In this document: piece after piece, positions 45,698 to 54,302 of the stretch
Layout: every line of letters starts with the position of its first letter
How positions within the stretch are numbered: position 1 is the stretch's first letter
NCBI GenBank assembly: GCA_964474905.1
Contig: CAYYUP010000003.1
Span: 1-64,000, forward strand
Direction: 5' to 3'
Length of the DNA: 64,000 nt
Source: JADJRG01 sp964474905
Lineage (GTDB): Bacteria > Myxococcota_A > Polyangia > Nannocystales > Nannocystaceae
Program-made: the position numbers and the translations under genes
Notes under the pieces: model-generated
Database searches by the model: none
What the model saw: only the letters and a program-made list of their open reading frames with translations
Told to the model about the DNA's origin: nothing

Positions 45698-46480
45698 GTG
45701 ACGACTCATCGCGACTGGCTGGCCGATCGACCCTTCACCTTAGTCCTGAGCGCAGGCTTTTTTGGATTCTTCGCGCATACCGGGCTGCTCGCCGCGCTGG
45801 CGAGTGCTGGTCTCGTGCCGCGGCGGGTGGTGGGCATCTCGGCGGGCGCGTTGGCGGGCGGCTTGTGGGCGGCCGGCTTAGATCCGGCTTCCCTCACGGA
45901 GGAGCTTGTCCGTCTCCGGCGCAGCGATTTTTGGGATCCTGGCTTGCCTCTCGGGGGTCTGCTCAAGGGGGATAAATTTGCGGGCAAACTCGACGAACTG
46001 CTGGGAGGTTGCGGGGTCCGTAGCTTTGGCGACTGTCGGGTCCCCTTCGCGGCGATCGTGCACGACGTGCTTCGTCGCCGCGCAGAGGTGGTTCGCGAGG
46101 GGCCGATGGCACCCGCGATCCAGGCGTCGTGCACGGTTCCGCTGATGTTTAGGCCGGTCATCTCGCCGGGCCGCGGATTGGCTCGCCGGCTCTGGGTCGA
46201 CGGTGGTGTCAGCGATCGTTACGGCGTCACCGCGCTCGGCAAGGGCGAGCGGGCGCTCTTCCACGCGTTGCCCTCGCGCAGCGCTCGCAGCCGTTTTACT
46301 CGCCCTGCGCCTGTGCCGATCGCCAGTCCTTCGCGGCGCGTGATGATCATCCCCGGGCTGCCGCGTGTGTCGCCTTTTCGTTTGCCCTTTGGCCAGGTAG
46401 CGCTCGGCGTCGCCTACGACTACACCAGTCGATGGCTCGACGGAGATGCTGCCGTCGATCCTGTTAGCCGCGGGTCATAA
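45698..46480 (+). CDS. Patatin-like phospholipase family protein
   Basis: 260 aa from the GTG at 45698 (upstream in-frame sequence is not protein-like). A patatin-type Ser/Asp hydrolase: oxyanion strand LVLSAGFFGFFAHTGLL near the start, nucleophile elbow VVGISAGALAGG with the Ser of GxSxG at about residue 50, a segment GPMAPAIQASCTVPLMFRP, and catalytic Asp in WVDGGVSD (about 166-173). The oxyanion loop GFFGFF replaces the usual GGGxxG. Such enzymes deacylate phospholipids, in the cytoplasm or as effectors. There is no signal peptide. Its last 17 bp overlap the convergent lipoprotein gene, which is unusual for this genome and implies antisense coupling or a compact rearrangement. Confidence 0.87.
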   Translation: MTTHRDWLADRPFTLVLSAGFFGFFAHTGLLAALASAGLVPRRVVGISAGALAGGLWAAGLDPASLTEELVRLRRSDFWDPGLPLGGLLKGDKFAGKLDELLGGCGVRSFGDCRVPFAAIVHDVLRRRAEVVREGPMAPAIQASCTVPLMFRPVISPGRGLARRLWVDGGVSDRYGVTALGKGERALFHALPSRSARSRFTRPAPVPIASPSRRVMIIPGLPRVSPFRLPFGQVALGVAYDYTSRWLDGDAAVDPVSRGS

Positions 46481-47315
46481 ACCACCCGGCCTGGAGTCCC
46501 GAGCCGTTGCAGGCGTCGTGGCCCTGGGTGATCACGAATGTGAAGTTTGTGCCGCGGTACGTGATCGAGATGTTGCCCAGGTATTCCTCGTAGATCACGC
46601 GCACGGTGGTCTCACCGGTGTCGATCGCGAAGGTACCGAGAGAGAGCTGATTGTCGCAGCACCAGAGATCTCGGTCGAGTGCAAATGAGATCACGCAGGT
46701 ATCGCCGCAATCGCATTGGCTGCGCTGTGTCTCGACCGAGACGCTGAGGTCGCTGAGCACGGGCGGTGCCTCCGGTGTGTGGGCTGCCAGGGCGATCAAC
46801 GGCGCGGCTGTAGCCGGGTCCTCGCCCTCTTTCCAGAGAGCGAGTGAGCGTGTCTGGCAGGTGCTATCGAAGGTCTTTGTTTCGTGGACGACGGTGATGC
46901 ATGAACCATCTTTGATCGGTGAGAGAATCGGCCCGTAGTCTTCTGGAAGATCGATGGCGAGTGTCGAGCAATTGCCTATATCACAGGACCCGTTGTCGTC
47001 GTTGCAGCGGAGAAATTTGGTGCCTTCGCGGAAGGCGACATAGGTATCGACGAAGTCGCAGACACCTTGAGGGTCGGCTAGGTCGAGCAAATAGGGGCAG
47101 TAGGCGTCGCCCGGGCAGGCGAGGGGTTCGAGGCCTGTCGATGTCGCGTCGGTGGTCGAGCTTGTGCCAGTGTCGGTTTCGGAACTGGTGCTCGAGCTGC
47201 TGCCTGCCGAGGTGGATCCGGTGGTTTGCATCAGCCAAGTGGGATTGTCTACCGCGCACGCGCAGGTGACCGAGATGACGCTGACAACTACAACCAGACC
47301 GAACCAAGAACGCAT
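46464..47315 (-). CDS. Cys-rich lipoprotein, paralogue of 44750-45574
   Basis: 283 aa from the ATG at 47315. The signal peptide (FGLVVVVSVISVTCAC) carries a lipid Cys in a TCAC context. A short Ser/Thr/Gly stalk (about residues 32-65) precedes a Cys-rich domain with the same motif order as the neighbouring paralogue (CDIGNC, TCQTRSLALW, QCDCGDTC, DLWCCDN, final GLQAGWFMTRG). It has an additional N-terminal Cys pair (CPGDAYCPYLLD). The gene begins 40 nt after the QueG-like stop and may be read from that transcript. The paralogues bracket the patatin gene. Function unknown. Confidence 0.82.
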   Translation of the reverse strand: MRSWFGLVVVVSVISVTCACAVDNPTWLMQTTGSTSAGSSSSTSSETDTGTSSTTDATSTGLEPLACPGDAYCPYLLDLADPQGVCDFVDTYVAFREGTKFLRCNDDNGSCDIGNCSTLAIDLPEDYGPILSPIKDGSCITVVHETKTFDSTCQTRSLALWKEGEDPATAAPLIALAAHTPEAPPVLSDLSVSVETQRSQCDCGDTCVISFALDRDLWCCDNQLSLGTFAIDTGETTVRVIYEEYLGNISITYRGTNFTFVITQGHDACNGSGLQAGWFMTRG

Positions 47316-47355
47316 GGTCAGATCATAGCCGATCGTACAGCGCTTGGATCGGACT

Positions 47356-48561
47356 TTATATGAGCCTGTCCTTTGTGACATGGCCATTGGGACAGTATTG
47401 TGTATTCGAACTTCTGTCCTCGGGGGGGCAACCCTCGGTGGAGTCCTCTTGTTCGGCAGCAAGCGCGACTTTGCGGCGGGCGCTGGCCCAGGCGGCAGCA
47501 GCGGCGATCTGGGGATCGGGATCGAGGCAGCCTCGCCGGAGTACTGCGGCCTCCTCGCCCACCGCGGGCCCTTCGCGGTTTCCGAGGGCGAGCAGCGCAT
47601 TACGTCGCAGATGTCGCCTGGGGATCCGCCGGAGTGCAGTGCCGCGCACCAGGGCTCGCTGCCGTGAGGAGCCGATTTCGGCGATCTTGACCAGGTCGAT
47701 CGTCCGCGGTCCGCCCGGTGGCGGATCGAGTTTTGCGACCGCGGGTGTGCGGCCCTGACGGTCGCCCGCGTTGTAGGGGCAGACCTCCTGGCAGACGTCG
47801 CAGCCGGCGATACGCTCGCCGAGCTTGGCCGCAAGCGTGTCGGCGATGGGCTCGCGCTCTTCGATCGTCAGGTAGGCGATGCAGCGTCTGGGATCGAGGT
47901 GGCCGGGGCTGTCAAAGGCGTCTGTGGGGCAGGCGTCGAGGCAGCGGCGACAGCTGCCACAGGCGTCCCAGAGTGCCGTTTGCACGGTATTGGCCGGGCG
48001 GCCGCCCGGTGCGTCGCGAAGTGCTGCAGTGGTCATCAGGGCGCCGAGCAGCACGTAGGAGCCGAGGCCGGGCACGATCAGGCAGCCGTGTTTTCCGAGG
48101 AATCCGAGGCCCGCGAGGGCGGCGGCGCTTCGCTCGAGCACTGGCTTGGTGTCGACGCAGATCAGCGAATCGGACCCCGGTGCGAGCTCGTGCAGGCGGG
48201 CCTGCAGGCCGAGCAGGCGGCCGTGCAGCACGGTGTGGTAGTCGAGGCTCTGGGCGTAGCGGGCGATCGGTCCCGCTTCGCCGTCGTAGGGCACACAGAC
48301 GACAAGTAGCGTGCGGGCGCCGGGTAGCATCTGCGCCGGGTCCTGGCGGACCTCCCGGGTGCGCTCTAAGAAGCCCATCGAGCCGGCCTTGCCCGCGTCT
48401 AAGAAGCGCTCGTAGGTGGCCTTTGCAGGGGCGAAGCCCGGGTGCTCGAGGTCGACCGCGCCCAGGCGGAGGAGCCCTAGGTCTTGGGCGGCCAGGCGGA
48501 GGAGTTGGAGGTGCTCCGGGTCGAGGATCGGCGCTTCGATGGGCGGAGGCATGGATGGCAT
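47356..48561 (-). CDS. queG: Epoxyqueuosine reductase-like iron-sulfur protein
   Basis: 401 aa from the ATG at 48561, which overlaps the Nudix stop (ATGA). It has the QueG order: N-terminal DUF1730-like substrate domain (SMGFLERTREVRQDPAQMLP, SLDYHTVLHGRL, CVDTKPVLERSAAA), GFLGKHGCLIVPGLGS, then two 4Fe-4S clusters in CGSCRRCLDACP and CDVCQEVCPYN. The tail has a HEAT-like alpha region (GTALRRIPRRHLRRNALLALGN). The enzyme uses cobalamin and Fe-S clusters to reduce epoxyqueuosine to queuosine at the tRNA wobble position in the cytoplasm. The C-terminus is somewhat longer than usual, with a Glu/Asp-rich tail. No other queuosine gene is visible here. Confidence 0.88.
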   Translation of the reverse strand: MPSMPPPIEAPILDPEHLQLLRLAAQDLGLLRLGAVDLEHPGFAPAKATYERFLDAGKAGSMGFLERTREVRQDPAQMLPGARTLLVVCVPYDGEAGPIARYAQSLDYHTVLHGRLLGLQARLHELAPGSDSLICVDTKPVLERSAAALAGLGFLGKHGCLIVPGLGSYVLLGALMTTAALRDAPGGRPANTVQTALWDACGSCRRCLDACPTDAFDSPGHLDPRRCIAYLTIEEREPIADTLAAKLGERIAGCDVCQEVCPYNAGDRQGRTPAVAKLDPPPGGPRTIDLVKIAEIGSSRQRALVRGTALRRIPRRHLRRNALLALGNREGPAVGEEAAVLRRGCLDPDPQIAAAAAWASARRKVALAAEQEDSTEGCPPEDRSSNTQYCPNGHVTKDRLI

Positions 48562-49166
48562 CAGGGTCGGGGCTCGATCTCGAGACGACGCAGCAGATCA
48601 AAGACGATCCGCGCGGTCGCCCCCCAAAGCGGCGGCACGTGGATCGTGAACTCGTGGAGTTCGTAGTACTGGCCGCGCCAATCGGCACTGCCGCGGAAGA
48701 TGTAGCGGCTCGGATCGCTGAGCAGGCGCAGGCTCGGGGTCAGGGTTGCCGCCACCTCGCCCTGATCGACGGGCCCGGGGGCCCAATCGTCGAGTACTCG
48801 GGCGACGTAGGGAATGATCATATAGCCGCTCGGTGTCGGCACTGGCGCGAGGCGACCGAGGATGGCGACGCGTTCGCGGTTAAGGCCGACCTCTTCTTCG
48901 GCTTCGCGGAGCGCGGTGTCGAGGAGATCGTCGTCGTCGGGTTCGGGCTTGCCGCCCGGGAAGGCGAGCTGACCGGCGTGCTTGCGGAGGTTTTGGGCGC
49001 GTTCGATCAGGAGCAGACGCGGGCCCTCTCGGGCGTCGAGCGCCGGCAGTAGCGGCGCGAGAACAGCGGCGAAGCGCAGCGGTTTTGGATCCGGGAGGGG
49101 AGCTCCGATCGCATCCAGGCGGGCACCGAGATCGAGTGGCAGATCGTAGGGAGAAGAGGCGGTCAC
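48561..49166 (-). CDS. Nudix hydrolase, CoA pyrophosphatase type (NudL/YeaB-like)
   Basis: 201 aa from a GTG at 49166; no strong Shine-Dalgarno is seen. The NudL-specific entry LLLIERAQNLRKHAGQ runs into FPGGK and the Nudix box G(5x)E(7x)REAEEEVGL, giving metal-binding Glu residues. Family activity is hydrolysis of the pyrophosphate in CoA and CoA esters, in the cytoplasm. The C-terminal half (VPTPSGYMIIPYVARV, then EFTIHVPPLWGATARIVFDLL) is also typical of this subfamily, including the WGATARI segment. It is the first gene of a Nudix-QueG pair with a 4-nt overlap. Confidence 0.9.
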   Translation of the reverse strand: MTASSPYDLPLDLGARLDAIGAPLPDPKPLRFAAVLAPLLPALDAREGPRLLLIERAQNLRKHAGQLAFPGGKPEPDDDDLLDTALREAEEEVGLNRERVAILGRLAPVPTPSGYMIIPYVARVLDDWAPGPVDQGEVAATLTPSLRLLSDPSRYIFRGSADWRGQYYELHEFTIHVPPLWGATARIVFDLLRRLEIEPRP

Positions 49167-49226
49167 CAGAGGATCGCGATCATGGCACAGAGTGGCGTTG
49201 ATTCCACTGTCGGTTGCGATCTTGCC

Positions 49227-50663
49227 TTAGAGATCGCGGACGTAGACGCGGCCGCCCTTGACCACAAGCCTGGGCGAGGAGAGGGCGCTGATGTCGGTGA
49301 GGGGGTCGCCGTCGACGACGATCAGGTCGCCGCGAAAACCGGGCGCGAGTTGGCCGACATCGGCGAGCCCGAGCAGCTCCGCGGCGCGGCTGGTAGCGGC
49401 GAGGATGGCATCCTCTGGGCTCATGCCGAGGGCGACCATTTCGGCGAGTTCGCGGGCGTTATCGCCGTGGGGAAAAACGCCGGCGTCGGAGCCGTTTGCG
49501 ATCTTGACCCCGCCCTTGTAGGCGAGGCGGAAGCTCTCTCGCATACGCGGCGCGATCGCCTTGGCTTTGCGGGCGGAGTCGGCCGAGAGTCGACCGGCGT
49601 CGGCAGCTTTTTCGACGTAGCGTCCGACGTAGGTGGTGGGCACCAAAAAGACCCCGCGGCGCCGCATTTGGGCGACGGTCGCTCGGTCGAGGATGCTGCC
49701 GTGCTCGATGCTGTGCACGCCGGCCGCGACGGCATCGCGGATTCCCTGATTGCCGTGGGCGTGGGCTGCCACCTTGCGCTCGGCGCGATTGGCCTCGTCG
49801 ACGATCGCCGCGAGCTCCTCTGGGGTCAGCTGGGGTGCGCCGACGCCATCCCCCTGGGAGAGCACACCGCCGGTCGCACACACCTTGATCACGTCGGCGC
49901 CGTGCTTGATTTGGTAACGGACGGCCCGCCGGAGCGCAGTGGGGCCATCGGCGATGCCCTCGCGGTAGTCGGGATCGTGGCCGAGTTTTTCGGGGTGCAC
50001 GCTGTTGCTGTGGTCGCAATGACCGCCCGTAATGCCGATCGAGTAGTTGGCGACGAGCATGCGCGGTCCCGGCAGGCGGCCGCGATCGATGGCATCACGC
50101 AGCGAGCGATCCGCGAGCGAGCCGCCGACATTGCGGACCGTCGTGAAGCCGGCGCGGAGGGTTGCCCAGGCATTGGCAGCCCCGCGGAGGGCTCGATCAG
50201 CTTCGCCCTCGCGCAGGCTGCGGGTGACCATCTCGGGATACGAACCAGCTGGCTCAGAGAGCAGGTGAGTGTGGGCGTCGATGAGGCCGGGCAGCACGCT
50301 GCGGCCGCCGACATCGATCACCTGGGAGCCGCTCGGCGCGGTGATCGTGCCACCGGGTTCGATCGCGGTGATCGTGCCGGTCGCGTCGACAAGGAGGTCG
50401 ACACCCACGAGCGGGTCGCCGCCGCGGCCGTCGATCAGGCGGGCGTTGCGGATGAGCAGGGCCCTACCTTCGGTGTCACTGTCGAGCGCGATCGGAGGCT
50501 CTGCTGCGATCTCGGAGCTGCCGACCGAGCGATCCGGGGGCGTGCAGAGAGCCATTTCGTCCGGGTCTGACGGCGGCGAGATCGGGCCGCGATCACAGGC
50601 TCCGATGCAGGCCAAGGAGAGTCCGAGTGCGGCAAATGTGGCGAGGCTCCAGGCGGCGCGCAT
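49227..50663 (-). CDS. Exported metal-dependent amidohydrolase lipoprotein (imidazolonepropionase/prolidase-like)
   Basis: 478 aa from the ATG at 50663, which starts a signal peptide with lipobox-like LACIGAC. The amidohydrolase superfamily core begins RALLIRNARLIDGRGGD and has metal ligands in order: LIDAHTHLL, IKVCATGG (carbamylated-Lys position), VAAHAHGNQG, SIEHGS and IANGSDAGVF. It ends with the usual return to the small beta domain (GLADVGQLAPGFRGDLIVVDGDPLTDI). Relatives hydrolyse Xaa-Pro dipeptides or cyclic amides, and exact substrate cannot be read. Location is probably periplasmic, tethered to a membrane. No operon partner overlaps it. Confidence 0.9.
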   Translation of the reverse strand: MRAAWSLATFAALGLSLACIGACDRGPISPPSDPDEMALCTPPDRSVGSSEIAAEPPIALDSDTEGRALLIRNARLIDGRGGDPLVGVDLLVDATGTITAIEPGGTITAPSGSQVIDVGGRSVLPGLIDAHTHLLSEPAGSYPEMVTRSLREGEADRALRGAANAWATLRAGFTTVRNVGGSLADRSLRDAIDRGRLPGPRMLVANYSIGITGGHCDHSNSVHPEKLGHDPDYREGIADGPTALRRAVRYQIKHGADVIKVCATGGVLSQGDGVGAPQLTPEELAAIVDEANRAERKVAAHAHGNQGIRDAVAAGVHSIEHGSILDRATVAQMRRRGVFLVPTTYVGRYVEKAADAGRLSADSARKAKAIAPRMRESFRLAYKGGVKIANGSDAGVFPHGDNARELAEMVALGMSPEDAILAATSRAAELLGLADVGQLAPGFRGDLIVVDGDPLTDISALSSPRLVVKGGRVYVRDL

Positions 50664-50873
50664 GGACGAACGATGCCCGATCACTCGGCAAACGACCAGC
50701 GCTGTGCGTCGTCGTGGATTCTCCCGTGGATCCTCAAATCGTGCGTCCTGGGGCCCTTGCGCGGACCTGTGCTCAGGCTGCGTGAGCGGCACTTCGAGCA
50801 CCGGCGTTTGAGTCGTGGGGCGACGGCGGAGCGCCCGGGGAGTGCGAGCCGCCTGTGGGAATCAGCCGCTCTA

Positions 50874-51659
50874 CTACGGCTCGGCGAGCGCGGGTCTGGC
50901 TGGGACCTTGGGCGCCGGATGGAGGTCGGCAAAAATCTCGAGAAGATCGATCGCCCGGCTCTCACCGGCGGGCAGATCGGTGGGAAGTTTGACCGGACCG
51001 TAGGCGACCCGGCAGAGGCCGATGACCTCGCTGCCAAGGGCCGCGAAGATCCGCTTGACCTCGTGGAATTGTCCGCTGGCCACGGTGATCGTCGCCAGGT
51101 TTTGGGTCTCGCTCGGCAACGCCAGGGCGGGATGCACATCGGTCTCGAGCAGTTCGACGAGGTTGTGGATCGCCGGCGCGTAGCCGTCGTCTAGGAGCAA
51201 CGGTTGATCGCTCGGTAGCGGCGAGTAGGGCCCGGATAGCGCCGCTTGGTAGACCCTCGGCACGCCGTAGCGCGGGTGGGTAAGGCGGTGGAGCAGCGAG
51301 CCCTCGGTGGTCCAGAGAAGAAGCCCCGAGACGTCGAGATCGAGACGGCCGATGGGTCGCAGATCGTCGACAAGAGGTGCATCGTCGATGAGCTCGCGGA
51401 CCGTGGGATGACGGCTGTCGCGGAGGGCCGTGACGACCCCGACGGGCTTGTGTTGGAGCAGATGATAGCGGCTGTAGAGCGTGTGGCTTTGGCCGTCGAT
51501 GAGCACAACCCGGGGCAGCTCGCTCGGCCTGACCTGCTCTGCAGGATCACGGAGTACGACGTCGTCGACCCCGCGAATGCGGCCGCTGCGGAAAAGCTGG
51601 GTCGCTTGGCGACGACTGAGGCCTACGTTGCGCGAGATGAGTCGATCGATTCGGGGCAT
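50874..51659 (-). CDS. RsuA/RluB/E/F-family pseudouridine synthase
   Basis: 261 aa from the ATG at 51659. N-terminal S4-like RNA-binding domain (LISRNVGLSRRQATQLFRSGRIRGV, about residues 7-70) is followed by the pseudouridine synthase catalytic domain with the signature PIGRLDLDVSGLLLWT and its essential Asp (about 107). KPVGVVTALRD and GQFHEVKRIFAALG are the family's other landmarks. These enzymes isomerise uridine in 16S or 23S rRNA; the length and motif spacing fit RsuA. The exact target base is not deducible. The gene starts 57 nt downstream of the reductase stop on the same strand, so it may be co-transcribed. Confidence 0.92.
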   Translation of the reverse strand: MPRIDRLISRNVGLSRRQATQLFRSGRIRGVDDVVLRDPAEQVRPSELPRVVLIDGQSHTLYSRYHLLQHKPVGVVTALRDSRHPTVRELIDDAPLVDDLRPIGRLDLDVSGLLLWTTEGSLLHRLTHPRYGVPRVYQAALSGPYSPLPSDQPLLLDDGYAPAIHNLVELLETDVHPALALPSETQNLATITVASGQFHEVKRIFAALGSEVIGLCRVAYGPVKLPTDLPAGESRAIDLLEIFADLHPAPKVPARPALAEP

Positions 51660-51716
51660 CGGCGAGCTTTCGCTAATACCGGCTGCGAGCCCGCGGCGCC
51701 ACCGATTAGATGGACC

Positions 51717-53480
51717 TCATGCAGCGCACTCGCCATCGCCGATCGCGACCGCAAAGGCGTCGGTCGTATCGAGGTCTCGGAGGTCCTGGTCGCGCATGTT
51801 GGAGAAGTCGCTGCGCAGGACGATGTCACCCAGGGCGGCGACCACCTCTGGCTTTGAGATCCGGCTGAAAAAGGCGCGCGGTCCCTCGTGCTCGTCGCGC
51901 TCGTCGTGGAAGAGATCGAGGAGGGCGAGCAGCGCATCGCCGGCGCGTTGGGCCGGGATTTTGACGATTTGCCGACCGAAGCGCACGCCGTCCGCATCAA
52001 AACCGCCGCCCAGATGCAGCTGGTACTCGGGCACCTGACGACCGCCGCCGATGTGACGGACTGTGCCGTGGAAGCCGATCGCGCCGACGTGGTGTTGGCC
52101 GCAGGAATTGGGGCAGCCGGAGATTTTGATGTCGAGATCACGCGCCGCCTCGATGCTCGCCGCTCTTCGTTCGCTCTTTGGATTCTTGAGCACGCGGGTG
52201 AGGTTTGACGCCAGGCTCATGCTCGAGGTGACCGCGAGGTTGCAGGTGGTGGCACCGGGGCAGGAGACGATGTCGTGGATCGTATTGGCGCCGGCGTCGG
52301 CCAGGCCGATGCGCAGCAGGGCGATGTAGAGGTGGGGCAGGGTCGCGGTACGGACCCAACGAATCATCAAATTTTGTCGGTTACCGGTGCGCAGCGTGCC
52401 GTCTGAGAATGTCTCGACGATCTCCGCCAGGGCCCTAAATTGATCGCTCGAGACATCACCGCGGTGCAGCTTAACGGTGACCGTGGCGAAGCCGGATTGC
52501 CGCTGGGGATCGACGCAACGCAGCCAGGCCCGGTAGTCGACATCGCCTTCGAGGGCACGCGGGCCCGCAAGTGCCTTGGGCTTGGCAGCGGGAGCGGACT
52601 CGTCGGTGGGTAGCTCGATCGCATTGACGAGTCGACCTTGGGCGCGGATTTTCTCGACCTCGTCCTCGTAGGCGGCGATGAAACCCTCGAGTTTGAGCTT
52701 TTTCAGCACGTATTTGAGGCGGGCACGGGCTCTGTTGGTGCGGTTGCCGAGGCGTCCGAAGAGGCGCACGATCGCCTCTACGCGGCCGAGTAGCTCGTCC
52801 GCGGGCATGAATTCGTGGAGGCGGGTGCCGGGCTTGGGGCTGGTGCTGAGACCCCCGGCGACAAAGACCTCAAAGCCGCGTACGCCCCCGCGTACCTTGG
52901 CGCGCAGGCCGATATCGTTGATCGCTGTCTGCGCGTGATCGGCGTGGGTGCAGCCCTCAAAGGCGACCTTAAATTTGCGCGGCAGCAGGGTTGCCCACTC
53001 GGCGTGCAGGCAGAGCCTGATGGTTGCCTGCATGTAGGGCGTGACGTCAAAGGGCTCTGTCGGCGAGACCCCGGCGAAGGGGCAGGCGGTGATGTTGCGG
53101 ACCGTATTGCCGCAGGCCCCGACCGTGGTCACGCCGGCCGCAGCGAAGCGTGCGAGTGCCGTGGCGACGTCGTTCGGCGCGACGTTGTGGAACTGGATGT
53201 TTTGCCGGGTGGTGATGTGCCCCAGCTTGCCGGTGGTGAAGGTCTCTGCGACGTCGGCGGCGACCCTCAACGACTCGGCACTCATGATGCCGCCAGGCAG
53301 CTTGACGCGGATCATCTGCACGTCGGGCTGGCGCTGGCCGTAGACCCCGCGGGTGAGACGGTAGGAGCGGTAGTCCGCCGCTGAGATTTCACCGCGTTCG
53401 AAGGATTCGAGAACGCGGACGAACTCCTCGACGTCTTCAGGGCGGGCGTAGTGGGTGTCGTGGCGAGCTTCTCGAGTCAT
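51717..53480 (-). CDS. Sirohaem/4Fe-4S nitrite or sulfite reductase
   Basis: 587 aa from the ATG at 53480 (AGGA about 8 nt upstream). It has the two half-repeats of the family, each with a ferredoxin-like alpha/beta part (QMIRVKLPGGIMSAESLR; FATVTVKLHRGDVSSDQ) and sirohaem-binding GHITTRQNIQFHNV and LRTGNRQNLMIRWV. The cluster ligands are CPGATTC and GCPNSCGQHH. The length and two-repeat layout match assimilatory ferredoxin-type nitrite or sulfite reductases. Reaction: six-electron reduction of nitrite to ammonia or sulfite to sulfide in the cytoplasm. Sequence alone does not decide the substrate. A structured AT-rich 5' region precedes it. Confidence 0.9.
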   Translation of the reverse strand: MTREARHDTHYARPEDVEEFVRVLESFERGEISAADYRSYRLTRGVYGQRQPDVQMIRVKLPGGIMSAESLRVAADVAETFTTGKLGHITTRQNIQFHNVAPNDVATALARFAAAGVTTVGACGNTVRNITACPFAGVSPTEPFDVTPYMQATIRLCLHAEWATLLPRKFKVAFEGCTHADHAQTAINDIGLRAKVRGGVRGFEVFVAGGLSTSPKPGTRLHEFMPADELLGRVEAIVRLFGRLGNRTNRARARLKYVLKKLKLEGFIAAYEDEVEKIRAQGRLVNAIELPTDESAPAAKPKALAGPRALEGDVDYRAWLRCVDPQRQSGFATVTVKLHRGDVSSDQFRALAEIVETFSDGTLRTGNRQNLMIRWVRTATLPHLYIALLRIGLADAGANTIHDIVSCPGATTCNLAVTSSMSLASNLTRVLKNPKSERRAASIEAARDLDIKISGCPNSCGQHHVGAIGFHGTVRHIGGGRQVPEYQLHLGGGFDADGVRFGRQIVKIPAQRAGDALLALLDLFHDERDEHEGPRAFFSRISKPEVVAALGDIVLRSDFSNMRDQDLRDLDTTDAFAVAIGDGECAA

Positions 53481-53538
53481 TATATTATCCTGTGAGTCGC
53501 CGGTTAAAATGGATCTTTAACGCACCTTGGGACTCGAT

Positions 53539-53613
53539 GTTGAAAAGAATAGGCATTGGTTGCCCATTCTTCAACGTTTAAAGCCTTGGTTATTAACCAG
53601 TAGTTTACTGGTT
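53539..53613. promoter_or_regulatory. Two adjacent hairpins in the AT-rich spacer before the reductase gene
   Basis: An imperfect inverted repeat (arms GTTGAA.AGAAT.GGCA and its complement, 53539-53575) is followed by a perfect 8-bp stem AACCAGTA/TACTGGTT with a 3-nt loop (53595-53613), which overlaps the radical-SAM stop. The second could be a terminator; together they may form a 5' leader structure for the reductase. No known riboswitch fits. Confidence 0.45.
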
Positions 53614-54245
53614 TATGTGCGAGAGCAGCCCCCTTCGCGGCCCATCGCCCGGAGCACGAGGCGTTGCAACTCCGGGTCGCCGCTCACTTCGACCTCGCCC
53701 GTGGGGCCGATCTTGAGCTCCATTGTCGCCGCTCCCTGCCACAGGTTTGGGGCCGCGTAGCGCTCGCTGATGTGGTTCAGGATTTGGTTGGTAGAGCCGA
53801 TAAAGCGACGCCCGCCGACAACTGGTTCGCGGAGGCGAGCATCGAAGCGGCCGCTCACCAGGGTGTCGAGCGCCGCTTTGAGGCGAGCAAAGCCGGGTCG
53901 TGCGAGCGCCTCGTCCCAGGTGTAGCCGGTGAAGACGATCGAACCGAGCCCCAGCGATCGAGCGCCGATGACGAGCGCTGTCAGGGCCTCGATCTGCTCG
54001 AGGGGTTCGCCGCCGACGATCGTAAGCCCGTCGATGCCGTGCTCGATCGCGGCATCGCCAAGCTCGCTCAGGATGTCATCTACGGCCAGCGATTGACCGC
54101 CGACGGCATCGAAGAGTTCTGGATTGCAGCAGCCGGGGCAGCGCAGCGAGCAGCCTTGGACCCAAAGCGCGAAGCGGCGTCCAGGGCCCTCAGCCTCGGT
54201 GATCGCGACGCGATGGGCGATCTGCAGGGTTAGCTGCGGGCGCAT
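53613..54245 (-). CDS. Radical SAM activase, NrdG-like (anaerobic ribonucleotide reductase-activating type)
   Basis: 210 aa from the ATG at 54245. The SAM-binding 4Fe-4S motif is CSLRCPGC (CxxxCxxC, about residues 32-39) in the context RFALWVQGCSLRCPGCCNPELF, followed by GGEP (about 77-80) and FTGYTWDEAL, all typical of NrdG/PflA-type activases. NrdG normally loads a glycyl radical onto NrdD, but no nrdD is visible. The C-terminus extends about 40 residues beyond NrdG. Queuosine QueE is the other possibility; it usually has a CxxxCxxC within a different loop and a longer core. Context gives no decisive substrate. Confidence 0.75.
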   Translation of the reverse strand: MRPQLTLQIAHRVAITEAEGPGRRFALWVQGCSLRCPGCCNPELFDAVGGQSLAVDDILSELGDAAIEHGIDGLTIVGGEPLEQIEALTALVIGARSLGLGSIVFTGYTWDEALARPGFARLKAALDTLVSGRFDARLREPVVGGRRFIGSTNQILNHISERYAAPNLWQGAATMELKIGPTGEVEVSGDPELQRLVLRAMGREGGCSRT

Positions 54246-54302
54246 CGTGGTTCGATCGACCGCCGCTCGGAGGCAAAGCTCCGGGCTCGCGGGTACCGTT
54301 GG

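Noticed and set aside
47718..49052. 444-codon plus-strand open frame
   Set aside because: Very Arg/Gly-rich translation antisense to the QueG-like and Nudix genes.
49182..50570. 462-codon plus-strand open frame
   Set aside because: Antisense to the amidohydrolase; the minus strand has all metal-ligand motifs in order.
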